NCBI GenBank assembly: GCA_934486965.1
Contig: CAKSQP010000021.1
Location: forward strand, 1-18,864
Length of the DNA: 18,864 nt
Direction of reading: 5' to 3'
Source of the DNA: an uncultured Eubacteriales bacterium
GTDB taxonomy: Bacteria > Bacillota > Clostridia > Oscillospirales > UBA644
The translations under genes were made by a program, and so were the position numbers. Positions 6,705 through 13,999 of the stretch are shown here, one piece after another. Positions within the stretch are counted from its first letter, which is position 1; each line of letters begins with the position of its first letter. Below the pieces are notes generated by a model that was given only the letters and a program-made list of their open reading frames with translations, did not search any database and was not told where the DNA came from.

Positions 6705-6797
6705 GTTCAAGCTTCCTACGCCGGTATTATCCGTTTCAGGTTATAGGGTTCGAAATACTCCGTCTCAGCCTCTTTATAAAAAGAAAGCACCCCTGCT
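6705..6797 (-). promoter_or_regulatory. TPP riboswitch (THI element)
   Basis: The minus strand carries the conserved TPP aptamer blocks in order: GGGGTGC (6787-6793), GGCTGAGA (6763-6770), ACCC, AACCTGAAACGGATAATACC, and GCGTAGGAAG. A variable CTTT/AAAG helix forms the P3 arm between the first two blocks. The aptamer is followed by an intrinsic terminator at 6655-6691, then thiT and thiN, so the ligand and the gene functions agree. The outer P1 pairing is short in my reading, and the exact ends are approximate. Confidence 0.95.
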
Positions 6798-6822
6798 GAC
6801 ATCAATATGCGGTTGTAATGAT

Positions 6823-6851
6823 ATTATAACGCAAACTTTCGGTGATGTCAA
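6823..6851 (-). promoter_or_regulatory. Promoter of the thiamine operon
   Basis: On the minus strand TTGACA (6846-6851) and TATAAT (6823-6828) are perfect consensus boxes spaced by 17 bases. The TPP aptamer begins about 25 bases downstream. Such a strong promoter fits control by premature termination and not by weak initiation. Confidence 0.85.
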
Positions 6852-6946
6852 TAGGCGAATTTTGCATATAAAATGAATAAAATACCGCAATTTATGAATA
6901 AAACTATATTGTTTTTGACATATTTGTAAATTATTATGCGAAACTA

Positions 6947-6975
6947 TTGCATATTTGAAAAAGTTGTTGTATAAT
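6947..6975 (+). promoter_or_regulatory. Promoter of the amino acid transporter operon
   Basis: TTGCAT (6947-6952) and TATAAT (6970-6975) are 17 bases apart, and the binding-protein ATG is 34 bases past the -10 box. It is divergent from the thiamine promoter. The roughly 95 bases between the two promoters are AT-rich, and I recognise no operator there. Confidence 0.75.
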
Positions 6976-7008
6976 ATCGGCATAAAATAAATCTGAGGAG
7001 ATATTAAA

Positions 7009-7851
7009 ATGAAAAAAGTAATTTCCGTAATTCTTGCGATCGCTATGATAGCGTCGCTCATGCTCGTTTTCTCCGCTTGCGGTGAAACCAAAACAGTCGA
7101 TAATGACAAACCCGACGGCAAGACCGAAGATAAGCCGGTTCTCGTAATGGCGACAAACGCAACATTCCCTCCCTATGAATATAAGGGCGACAGCGGCGAC
7201 TTTGAAGGCATTGATGTAGAAGTTGCTACTCTTATTGCCGAAAAACTCGGAATGACTCTTAAGATCGAAGACGTTGAATTCGGCGCTATCGTCGCAGGCG
7301 TCGCTTCCGGCAAATACGATATCGGTATGGCAGGTATGACCGTAAACGAAGAACGTCTTGAAAGCGTAAACTTCTCGACGACTTATGCAAAAGGTATTCA
7401 GTCCGTTATAGTAAAGGCAGACAGCCCCTACACCGATTTTGAAGAATTTTATGCAACCTTTAACGAAGACGGAACTCCCGCAACCGTTAAAGAAGGTATC
7501 AAAATAGGCGTTCAGCAGGATACCACCGGCGATATCTATTCTTCCGACGTCCCTGAAAAATACGGTTTCGGCGAAGATAACGTAATCCGTTATAAAGACG
7601 GTCCGACCGCTGTTCAGGCTCTTGTTTCCGGAAAAATCACTGCTGTTATAATCGACAACAACCCCGCAAAAGCCTATGTTGCCGAAAACGAAGGTCTTAA
7701 AATTCTTGACGGTGCTTATGCCGACGAAGATTACGCTATCGCAATCAACAAGAACAACACCGAACTTCTCGAAAAAGTAAACAAGGCTCTTGAAGAACTC
7801 AAAAACGAGGGCAAACTCGACGAGATCATCAACAAATACATAAAAGAATAA
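7009..7851 (+). CDS. Polar amino acid ABC transporter substrate-binding lipoprotein
   Basis: This protein (280 residues) is the extracellular receptor of an ABC importer, anchored by lipid. A signal peptide with hydrophobic core ends in a lipobox, FSA-C, with Cys24 as the lipidated residue, followed by an acidic linker. The mature part is a family 3 binding protein: LVMATNATFPPYEYK at the start, GIDVEVATLIAEKLGM, and later GIKIGVQQDTTG and a C-terminal TELLEKVNKALEELKNEG. AGGAGAT lies 9 bases before the ATG. The gene leads an operon with permease and ATPase genes, separated from the permease by a hairpin that may raise its expression relative to them. The family takes polar or charged amino acids or cystine; the actual ligand cannot be read from the sequence. 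Confidence 0.93.
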   Translation: MKKVISVILAIAMIASLMLVFSACGETKTVDNDKPDGKTEDKPVLVMATNATFPPYEYKGDSGDFEGIDVEVATLIAEKLGMTLKIEDVEFGAIVAGVASGKYDIGMAGMTVNEERLESVNFSTTYAKGIQSVIVKADSPYTDFEEFYATFNEDGTPATVKEGIKIGVQQDTTGDIYSSDVPEKYGFGEDNVIRYKDGPTAVQALVSGKITAVIIDNNPAKAYVAENEGLKILDGAYADEDYAIAINKNNTELLEKVNKALEELKNEGKLDEIINKYIKE

Positions 7852-7873
7852 TTTAATTCCGAATAAACAGGTT

Positions 7874-7900
7874 ATCGGCGGCAATTTTCTTGTCGCCGAT
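7874..7900 (+). terminator. Intra-operon stem-loop (no U-tract)
   Basis: An 11-bp stem with one G-U pair (7874-7884 with 7890-7900) and loop TTTTC sits 22 bases after the binding-protein stop. No U-run follows, so it probably works as a 3'-end stabiliser or partial terminator. That would favour binding protein over permease and ATPase. Confidence 0.55.
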
Positions 7901-7938
7901 TTACCGCTGATTAAAACTTTTCCCGAAAGGACTAAAAA

Positions 7939-8694
7939 ATGAAAGAATGGTTTGACGGCCTTAAAGAATGGTTCGGCGGACTTGTAAAAGAGTTCAACCT
8001 GAACTTCATAAAAGGCGACAAGTGGACATGGCTCACCGACGGACTTCTCAATACGTTACTTATCACATTTTTTGCGGTGATAATCGGTATCCTTATAGGT
8101 ATCGTCGTTTCGTCCGTCCGCTCTACATACGATCAGAATAAAGAAACGCTGAAGAAAAAGGGCGGATTCGGATATTTTGTTCTGAAATTTTTCAACGGAA
8201 TCTGCAACATATATCTTGCCGTTTTCAGAGGAACGCCTGTCGTCGTTCAGTTGATGATTTTCTACTTTATCATTTTCGCTTCGTCGAACAACAGCGTTCT
8301 TGTCGCAATTATTTCTTTCGGAATAAACTCCGGTGCTTACGTTTCGGAAATTTTCCGAGGCGGAATTATGGCAATCGACAAAGGACAGTTTGAAGCAGGT
8401 CGGTCTCTCGGTCTCAACTATATTCAGACGATGATATATATTATAATTCCGCAGATGTTCAAGGTCGTGTTGCCGACTCTCTGCAACGAATTTATAGTTC
8501 TTCTCAAAGAAACATCGGTTGCGGGCTATGTCGGAATAATGGATCTTACCAAAGCCGGTGACCTTATCCGCGGAAGAACATTTTCGGCGTTTATGCCTCT
8601 TATAGCCGTGGCTCTTGTCTATTTCGTCATGGTAATGCTCTTCACATGGCTTTTGCGTAAACTTGAAAGGAGGCTGCATAACAGTGACAGATAA
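7939..8694 (+). CDS. Amino acid ABC transporter permease
   Basis: This is the inner-membrane channel subunit (251 residues) of the polar amino acid importer, of the HisM/GlnP type. An amphipathic N-terminal stretch of about 35 residues precedes the first membrane segment (roughly 36-58). The family pore signature AVFRGTPVVVQLMIFYF follows, and then the EAA loop GQFEAGRSLGLNY with Glu152, which docks onto the ATPase. Hydrophobic segments continue to the C-terminus, which ends in a charged tail. AAAGGA lies 8 bases before the ATG. The gene's last 11 bases overlap the ATPase start. The single permease gene suggests that the complex contains a homodimer. Confidence 0.93.
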   Translation: MKEWFDGLKEWFGGLVKEFNLNFIKGDKWTWLTDGLLNTLLITFFAVIIGILIGIVVSSVRSTYDQNKETLKKKGGFGYFVLKFFNGICNIYLAVFRGTPVVVQLMIFYFIIFASSNNSVLVAIISFGINSGAYVSEIFRGGIMAIDKGQFEAGRSLGLNYIQTMIYIIIPQMFKVVLPTLCNEFIVLLKETSVAGYVGIMDLTKAGDLIRGRTFSAFMPLIAVALVYFVMVMLFTWLLRKLERRLHNSDR

Positions 8695-9421
8695 CGTTCT
8701 TATAAGAACCGAAGACCTCTGCAAGGAGTTCGGAAAACTCAAGGCTCTGAAAAATATAAACGTCGAGATAAAAACAGGAGACGTCGTTGCGGTTATCGGA
8801 CCTTCGGGTTCGGGGAAATCCACATTTTTGCGGACTCTCAATCTTCTTGAATCCCCGACTTCGGGCAAAGTCTTTTTTGAAGACGTCGATATAACAGACC
8901 CGAAGATAAACATAAACAAGCACCGTGAAAAGATGGGAATGGTTTTTCAGCAGTTCAACCTTTTCCCGAATATGACCGTTCTTAAAAATATAACTCTGGC
9001 GCAGAAAAAAGTTCTGAAAAGAAGCAACGAAGAGGCTGAAAAAGTCGCTATGGAGTTTCTTGCGAAAGTCGGACTTGCCGACAGGGCTCAGAACTATCCG
9101 TCACAACTTTCGGGCGGTCAGAAACAGCGAATTGCGATTGTCAGGGCTCTTGCCATGAACCCCGACGTTATGCTTTTCGATGAACCGACCTCCGCTCTCG
9201 ACCCCGAAATGGTCGGAGAAGTTTTGCAGGTTATTTCAGACCTTGCAAAAGACGGTATGACAATGGTCATAGTAACGCACGAGATGGGATTCGCGAGGGA
9301 AGTTGCGAACAGAGTCCTGTTTATGGACGAGGGAACGGTCGTTGAGGACGGCGACCCGAAAGAGTTTTTCGCGGATCCCAAAACAGAACGTGCAAAATCA
9401 TTTTTAAGTAAGGTGCTTTAA
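8684..9421 (+). CDS. Amino acid ABC transporter ATP-binding protein
   Basis: The 245-residue cytosolic ATPase powers the importer and is of the GlnQ/HisP type. It shows Walker A GPSGSGKST (39-47), Q-loop FQQFNLFPNMTVLKN, signature LSGGQ (from 142) and Walker B MLFDEPTSALDPE with Asp166-Glu167, followed by VTHEMGFAREVANR, which marks the polar amino acid subfamily. The GTG at 8684 is chosen as start because AAAGGAGG sits 10 bases upstream. A TTG at 8663 would lie before that site and add seven residues not typical of the family. The 11-base overlap with the permease gene suggests translational coupling. A radC homologue begins two bases after the stop codon. Confidence 0.94.
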   Translation: MTDNVLIRTEDLCKEFGKLKALKNINVEIKTGDVVAVIGPSGSGKSTFLRTLNLLESPTSGKVFFEDVDITDPKININKHREKMGMVFQQFNLFPNMTVLKNITLAQKKVLKRSNEEAEKVAMEFLAKVGLADRAQNYPSQLSGGQKQRIAIVRALAMNPDVMLFDEPTSALDPEMVGEVLQVISDLAKDGMTMVIVTHEMGFAREVANRVLFMDEGTVVEDGDPKEFFADPKTERAKSFLSKVL

Positions 9422-9422
9422 T

Positions 9423-10187
9423 ATGGGCGAAGGGCACAGACAGCGACTTTTTGCTAAATATTCCCGCGGCGGTATAAGATGTCTTTGCGAGGAAGAAATA
9501 ATCGAATTGCTGCTTTTTCTTGCCATTCCGAGAAAAGATACCAGACCTATAGCCGCAGCCCTTATCGAAAAGTTCGGTAATCTTGTCGGGGTTCTTGAGG
9601 CTCCGAGAGAAGAGTTTGAAAATATCGACGGGATAGGGGAACACGCAAGCCTTATTCTTTCCTTTATAAACGATCTTCTTTTCTATTACCGTAAAGATAA
9701 GCGGAAATATTTCAAAAAGCAAACATACACGGACGATATAGGCGAATATCTTGCCGATACTTACGGAAATGAAAACGTGGAATATGTTTTCGCTATTTAT
9801 ATAGACGATAAAAACCGTTACAGGGCTTGCGACGTCCTGAGTACCGGCGAACCGTTTTCCGCACAACTTGATTTTGTCTATATTGAAAAACGCGCGAGAC
9901 AGCACGGAGTAAACCGCGTCATAATCGCGCACAACCACCCGTCGGGACTTGCAATTCCGTCACATTCGGATATCGTCGCAACGCAGATCGCACGGTCGTA
10001 CCTCGAAAGTATGGGTATAGAACTTATCGACCACATAATTTTCGAAAGGGACGATTTCATATCCCTTGCCGAAAGCGATATGCTTTTCGGGGAAGAGGCA
10101 ATGGAAGCGTTCTTCAACGACTGGACCGAAAAGAACGAAAAGGAAAAAGCGGAACGCGAAAAAGACGGGAAGAAAACAAAGAAATAA
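9423..10187 (+). CDS. radC: RadC-family JAB/MPN-domain protein
   Basis: The product (254 residues) belongs to the RadC (UPF0758) family. An N-terminal helix-hairpin-helix-like region (EEEIIELLLFLAIPRKDTRP, then IDGIGEHAS) is followed by a JAB/MPN domain with metal-site motif HNHPSG (His170, His172) and Asp183 in SHSD. The biological role of the family is unsettled: an early link to DNA repair in E. coli has not held up, and the fold resembles metal-dependent isopeptidases. The C-terminus has a highly charged Lys/Glu tail of about 25 residues. The ATG comes one base after the transporter ATPase stop, with TAAGGTG about 8 bases upstream, so it is transcribed with the importer. Usual family length is about 225 residues, and the tail accounts for the excess. 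Confidence 0.9.
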   Translation: MGEGHRQRLFAKYSRGGIRCLCEEEIIELLLFLAIPRKDTRPIAAALIEKFGNLVGVLEAPREEFENIDGIGEHASLILSFINDLLFYYRKDKRKYFKKQTYTDDIGEYLADTYGNENVEYVFAIYIDDKNRYRACDVLSTGEPFSAQLDFVYIEKRARQHGVNRVIIAHNHPSGLAIPSHSDIVATQIARSYLESMGIELIDHIIFERDDFISLAESDMLFGEEAMEAFFNDWTEKNEKEKAEREKDGKKTKK

Positions 10188-10193
10188 CTGTTT

Positions 10194-10228
10194 ACAGACG
10201 CTCTTTGACGGGCGTCTGTGTCTTTTTT
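10194..10228 (+). terminator. Terminator of the transporter-radC operon
   Basis: ACAGACGC (10194-10201) pairs with GCGTCTGT (10212-10219) around a ten-base loop, and GTCTTTTTT follows. It begins seven bases after the radC stop. Confidence 0.85.
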
Positions 10229-10280
10229 GTTAAATTTACGAAAATTCTGACGGGAAAGTATTCCGTTTTTGTAAAAAATA

Positions 10281-10289
10281 TGATATAAT
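10281..10289 (+). promoter_or_regulatory. Extended -10 promoter for putP
   Basis: TGATATAAT provides the extended -10 TG and a perfect TATAAT (10284-10289). The -35 region, about 10261-10266 (TTCCGT), is a poor match, which extended -10 promoters tolerate. The start codon is 38 bases downstream. Confidence 0.65.
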
Positions 10290-10327
10290 TTTGTTTAAGA
10301 AATTTACATTTTACATAGGAGGAAAAT

Positions 10328-11896
10328 ATGGAAGACAAACTTCAGGTTTTGCTTGCCATGGTCGGATATATGCTGATAGTTATAGTTATCGGTATATATT
10401 TCGCGAAAAGATCTCAGGCAAATTCCGAAAATTATTTTCTCGGAGGACGTTCTCTCGGTCCGTGGGTAGCGGCGATGAGCGCGGAGGCTTCCGATATGAG
10501 CGGCTGGCTTCTTATGGGACTTCCCGGAGTCGCTTACTGGTGCGGAATTGCAGACGCCGCATGGACGGCTATCGGTCTTGCGATCGGTACTTACGTCAAC
10601 TGGCTTATAATTTCAAGAAGGCTGCGCGCCTATTCGATAGTTTCGGGAGACTCTATAACGGTTCCCGACTTTTTGAGTAACCGTTTCCGCGAAAAGAAAA
10701 AGGTTATTCTCGGCATCTCGGCAATATTCATTATTATATTCTTTACCGTTTACGCGGCAAGTTGTTTCGTTACCTGCGGAAAACTTTTCTCCGGTCTTTT
10801 CGGTTATTCCTATCATTCGATGATGATAGTCGGTGCGGCGTTCGTTCTGCTGTATACGATTCTCGGCGGGTTTCTTGCCGAAAGTGCTTCCGACTTTATG
10901 CAGGCTATCGTAATGATTATAGCTCTTGTCGGAGTTCTTGTTTTCGGAACGATAAACGCGGGCGGTATCGGTGCCGTTATCGAAAACGCACAGAATATCC
11001 CCGGATTCCTGTCTCTTACCGAGACCGCAACTCCGATCGTCGACGCCGCAGGTGTTCAGCAGTCCGCCGCGGGCGTTCCGTTCTTCGGAGACGCTTCCTC
11101 TTACGGATTTTTAACGATACTTTCGACCCTTTCATGGGGGCTCGGATATTTCGGAATGCCGCAGGTCCTTCTCCGCTTTATGGCTATAAGAAAGTCGTCC
11201 GAACTTAAACGTTCCCGCAGAATAGCGACCGTATGGGTTCTTATCTCCCTTACCGCCGCCGTTTCAATCGGCGTTCTCGGCAGATTTATTCTTCCCGCAG
11301 ACGCGGGACTTGCAACTCAGAGCGGTGCGGAAAACGTATTTGCTCATCTTTCGCAGCTTTTGTTCCACCCGGTTATTGCCGGCGTTATAATGGCGGGAAT
11401 TCTCGCGGCGACAATAAGCTCTTCCGACTCCTATCTTCTCATTGCGGCGTCCGCCGTTTCCAAAAACCTCTTTGAGGGTATAATCAAAAAGGACGCTACC
11501 GATAAACAGGTTATGAGAGTTTCAAGGGCTATGCTTCTTTTGATAACCGTTGTCGGAATGGCTATTGCATGGAACGAAAACAGCATAATATTCGAAATAG
11601 TCTCCTTTGCATGGTCTGGCTTCGGCGCAACATTCGGTCCGATAATGATATTCTCCCTCTTCTGGAAGAGAACGAACAGAGCCGGAGCGATCGCCGGAAT
11701 GATCGCAGGCGGTTCGATGGTCTTTATCTGGAAACTGCTTCTCAAACCGCTCGGAGGGGTATTCGGAATTTACGAACTGCTTCCCGCATTCCTTATTTCA
11801 TGTATAGTTATAGTCGTCGTTTCTCTTTGCACCGCAAAACCGTCTCCCGAAATCGAAGACGAGTTCGAAAGAGCAAAGAACTACACCGAAGCATAA
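10328..11896 (+). CDS. putP: Sodium/proline symporter, PutP type
   Basis: This 522-residue multi-pass membrane protein belongs to the sodium:solute symporter family and fits PutP in length and layout. The first sodium-site segment reads MSAEASDMSGWLLMGLPG, with Asp56 and Ser58 matching the functionally important Asp55/Ser57 of the E. coli protein. SDSITVPDFLSNRF and LSWGLGYFGMPQVLLRFMA are strong PutP-type motifs, and ISSSDSYLLIAASAVSK (from about 363) is the second ion-site segment. About 13 membrane helices can be followed. A perfect AGGAGG lies 5 bases before the ATG. The gene has its own promoter and terminator and no linked proline dehydrogenase. Proline is the most likely substrate, used as nutrient or osmoprotectant, but related amino acids are possible. 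Confidence 0.92.
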   Translation: MEDKLQVLLAMVGYMLIVIVIGIYFAKRSQANSENYFLGGRSLGPWVAAMSAEASDMSGWLLMGLPGVAYWCGIADAAWTAIGLAIGTYVNWLIISRRLRAYSIVSGDSITVPDFLSNRFREKKKVILGISAIFIIIFFTVYAASCFVTCGKLFSGLFGYSYHSMMIVGAAFVLLYTILGGFLAESASDFMQAIVMIIALVGVLVFGTINAGGIGAVIENAQNIPGFLSLTETATPIVDAAGVQQSAAGVPFFGDASSYGFLTILSTLSWGLGYFGMPQVLLRFMAIRKSSELKRSRRIATVWVLISLTAAVSIGVLGRFILPADAGLATQSGAENVFAHLSQLLFHPVIAGVIMAGILAATISSSDSYLLIAASAVSKNLFEGIIKKDATDKQVMRVSRAMLLLITVVGMAIAWNENSIIFEIVSFAWSGFGATFGPIMIFSLFWKRTNRAGAIAGMIAGGSMVFIWKLLLKPLGGVFGIYELLPAFLISCIVIVVVSLCTAKPSPEIEDEFERAKNYTEA

Positions 11897-11902
11897 AAAA
11901 TC

Positions 11903-11932
11903 GGAGCCGAGAAAATCGGCTCCTTTATTTTT
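11903..11932 (+). terminator. Terminator of putP
   Basis: GGAGCCGA (11903-11910) pairs with TCGGCTCC (11916-11923) around GAAAA, followed by TTTATTTTT. It lies six bases after the putP stop codon. Confidence 0.88.
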
Positions 11933-11953
11933 CGGAAAATTCGGAAATTGGTA

Positions 11954-11982
11954 TTTACATTTCGTGATATTTGTGGTAAAAT
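11954..11982 (+). promoter_or_regulatory. Promoter of the uvrBA operon
   Basis: TTTACA (11954-11959) and TAAAAT (11977-11982) are 17 bases apart, about 28 bases before the uvrB ATG. Just upstream is a direct repeat, TTCGGAAA at 11931-11938 and 11940-11947. I see no GAAC-N4-GTTC LexA/DinR box between putP and uvrB, so SOS control is not supported by this segment. Confidence 0.7.
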
Positions 11983-12010
11983 AAAAGGTACTAATTTACG
12001 GAGATTTGAT

Positions 12011-13996
12011 ATGGATAAATTTATTCTTCATTCGGCATATAAGCCTACGGGCGATCAGCCGCAGGCAATAGAAAAACTCACCGAAGGGGTTCTGCACGGA
12101 TATAAGGAGCAAACGCTTCTCGGCGTTACGGGTTCGGGAAAAACTTTTACGATGGCAAACATCATTGCGAATCTTAACCGTCCGACTTTGGTTCTTGCGC
12201 ATAACAAGACTCTTGCGGCGCAGTTGTGCAGTGAGTTCCGAGAATTTTTCCCCGAGAACGCTGTCGAGTATTTTGTTTCATATTATGACTACTATCAGCC
12301 TGAGGCGTATGTTCCGCATAAAGACGTTTATATCGAGAAAGATTCAAGTATAAACGACGATATCGACAGGCTCCGCCATTCCGCGACTTCTTCGCTTTTT
12401 GAACGGCGCGACGTCATAATCGTTTCGAGCGTTTCCTGCATATATACCCTCGGCGACCCCGCAAACTATAAAAACATGGTAGTTTCTGTGAGAGTCGGGC
12501 AGAAAAAGAGCAGGGAACAGGTCATGGCGGATCTTGTCAAAATTCGCTTTACACGCAACGATTTCGACCTTGTCCGAGGCTGTTTCAGAGTACGCGGAGA
12601 CGTGCTGGACGTTTTTCCCGCGTCAAGCACCGATACCCTTGTCAGAATAGAATTTTTCGACGATGAAGTTGAAAGAATAGTAAACGTGAACTGCGTTACG
12701 GGAGAAGTTATTTCGAAAATGAATTATGTCGCGATTTTTCCCGCGATGCACTATGTCGCAGAACCCGAGCAGATGCAGAAGGCGTTCGGAGAGATAATCG
12801 CCGAAATGGAAGACCGTGTTAAATATTTCGAAGAACGCGGAAAACTCATAGAAGCACAGCGAATAAGAGAACGGACGATGTACGATATCGAGTTCTTAAA
12901 ACAACTCGGTTACTGCAAGGGCGTTGAAAACTATTCGAGAATTCTTTCGGGAAGACCGGCAGGTTCAACGCCGTATACCCTGCTTGACTATTTCCCCGAC
13001 GATTATCTTATGATAGTCGACGAAAGCCACGTCACTCTGCCGCAGGTAAGAGGAATGAGCGGCGGAGACAGAGCCAGAAAAGAAAATCTCGTCGAATACG
13101 GTTTCCGTCTGCCATCGGCGTATGATAACCGTCCGCTGTATTTCAACGAATTCGAAGACAGGATAAATCAGGCGATTTTCGTTTCCGCGACCCCCGGTCC
13201 TTACGAGAAAGAACATTCGGTTCAGACCGTCGAACAGATCATAAGACCGACGGGGCTTGTCGATCCTCTTATTGATGTTAAGCCGACGGAGGGACAGATT
13301 GACGATCTCGTCACCGAACTTTACAATCGGATAGAAAAGCACGAAAGAGCGCTTGTTCTTACCCTCACAAAGAAAATGGCAGAGTCTCTTACCGACTATC
13401 TGAAAAATCTTGATATCAGGGTAAGATATCTTCACCATGATATAGATACGCTCGACCGCATTGAGATATTGAGAGACCTGCGTTCGGGTGAATTCGATGT
13501 CCTTGTCGGAATAAACCTCCTGCGTGAGGGACTTGATATCCCCGAAGTTTCTCTTATCGCAATTCTCGAAGCGGATAAAGAGGGCTTTTTGAGAAACGAG
13601 ACATCCCTTATTCAGATAATCGGACGAGCCGCAAGAAACGCCGAGGGAAGAGTAATAATGTATGCCGACAGCGTTACCGATTCAATGGAAAGAGCGATAA
13701 CCGAAACGGAACGCCGCCGCGCCATTCAGACCGCTTATAATAAAGAGCACGGAATAACTCCGAAGACTATCGTAAAGCCCGTTTCCGATATGATAGGTTT
13801 AACGCAGATAATCGACGGCGAAAATGAAAACGAAGATGCGATAGACGCGAAGAAATACAAGAAACTTTCGTATAAGGACAGAAATACGATGATAGAAGAT
13901 CTTACCGCCGAAATGCGGAAAGCCTCCGAAAAACTTGATTTCGAACGTGCCGCAAAAATAAGAGACAAAATCAAAAAACTTAAAACCATAAGGTGA
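12011..13996 (+). CDS. uvrB: Excinuclease ABC subunit B
   Basis: UvrB (661 residues, normal length) is the DNA-damage-verifying helicase-like subunit of nucleotide excision repair. UvrA loads it on damaged DNA and it then recruits UvrC. The Walker A motif is GVTGSGKT (38-45). The damage-probing beta-hairpin region contains YYDYYQPEAYVP, and helicase motifs include VDESHVTLPQ, FVSATPGPYE and LREGLDIPEVSL, with QIIGRAARN near the end of the motor domain. The C-terminal UVR motif (LDFERAAKIRDKIKKL) binds UvrC or UvrA. The ATG at 12011 matches the family N-terminus, and GGAG lies 7 bases upstream; an upstream non-ATG extension overlaps the promoter. The uvrA gene follows after three bases. No lexA or uvrC gene is present in the window. 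Confidence 0.97.
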   Translation: MDKFILHSAYKPTGDQPQAIEKLTEGVLHGYKEQTLLGVTGSGKTFTMANIIANLNRPTLVLAHNKTLAAQLCSEFREFFPENAVEYFVSYYDYYQPEAYVPHKDVYIEKDSSINDDIDRLRHSATSSLFERRDVIIVSSVSCIYTLGDPANYKNMVVSVRVGQKKSREQVMADLVKIRFTRNDFDLVRGCFRVRGDVLDVFPASSTDTLVRIEFFDDEVERIVNVNCVTGEVISKMNYVAIFPAMHYVAEPEQMQKAFGEIIAEMEDRVKYFEERGKLIEAQRIRERTMYDIEFLKQLGYCKGVENYSRILSGRPAGSTPYTLLDYFPDDYLMIVDESHVTLPQVRGMSGGDRARKENLVEYGFRLPSAYDNRPLYFNEFEDRINQAIFVSATPGPYEKEHSVQTVEQIIRPTGLVDPLIDVKPTEGQIDDLVTELYNRIEKHERALVLTLTKKMAESLTDYLKNLDIRVRYLHHDIDTLDRIEILRDLRSGEFDVLVGINLLREGLDIPEVSLIAILEADKEGFLRNETSLIQIIGRAARNAEGRVIMYADSVTDSMERAITETERRRAIQTAYNKEHGITPKTIVKPVSDMIGLTQIIDGENENEDAIDAKKYKKLSYKDRNTMIEDLTAEMRKASEKLDFERAAKIRDKIKKLKTIR

Positions 13997-13999
13997 ATT

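Noticed and set aside
6934..7884. Long minus-strand open frame of 316 codons
   Set aside because: It lies antisense to the amino acid-binding lipoprotein gene and its product is a low-complexity Phe/Val/Cys-rich sequence with no family features.
8056..8919. Minus-strand open frame across the permease and ATPase genes
   Set aside because: Both plus-strand genes are well supported by motifs, and the frame has no ribosome binding site or recognisable domain.
10762..11208. Arg/Ser/Tyr-rich plus-strand frame within putP
   Set aside because: It is an out-of-frame shadow caused by codon bias of putP; its composition is typical of such artefacts.
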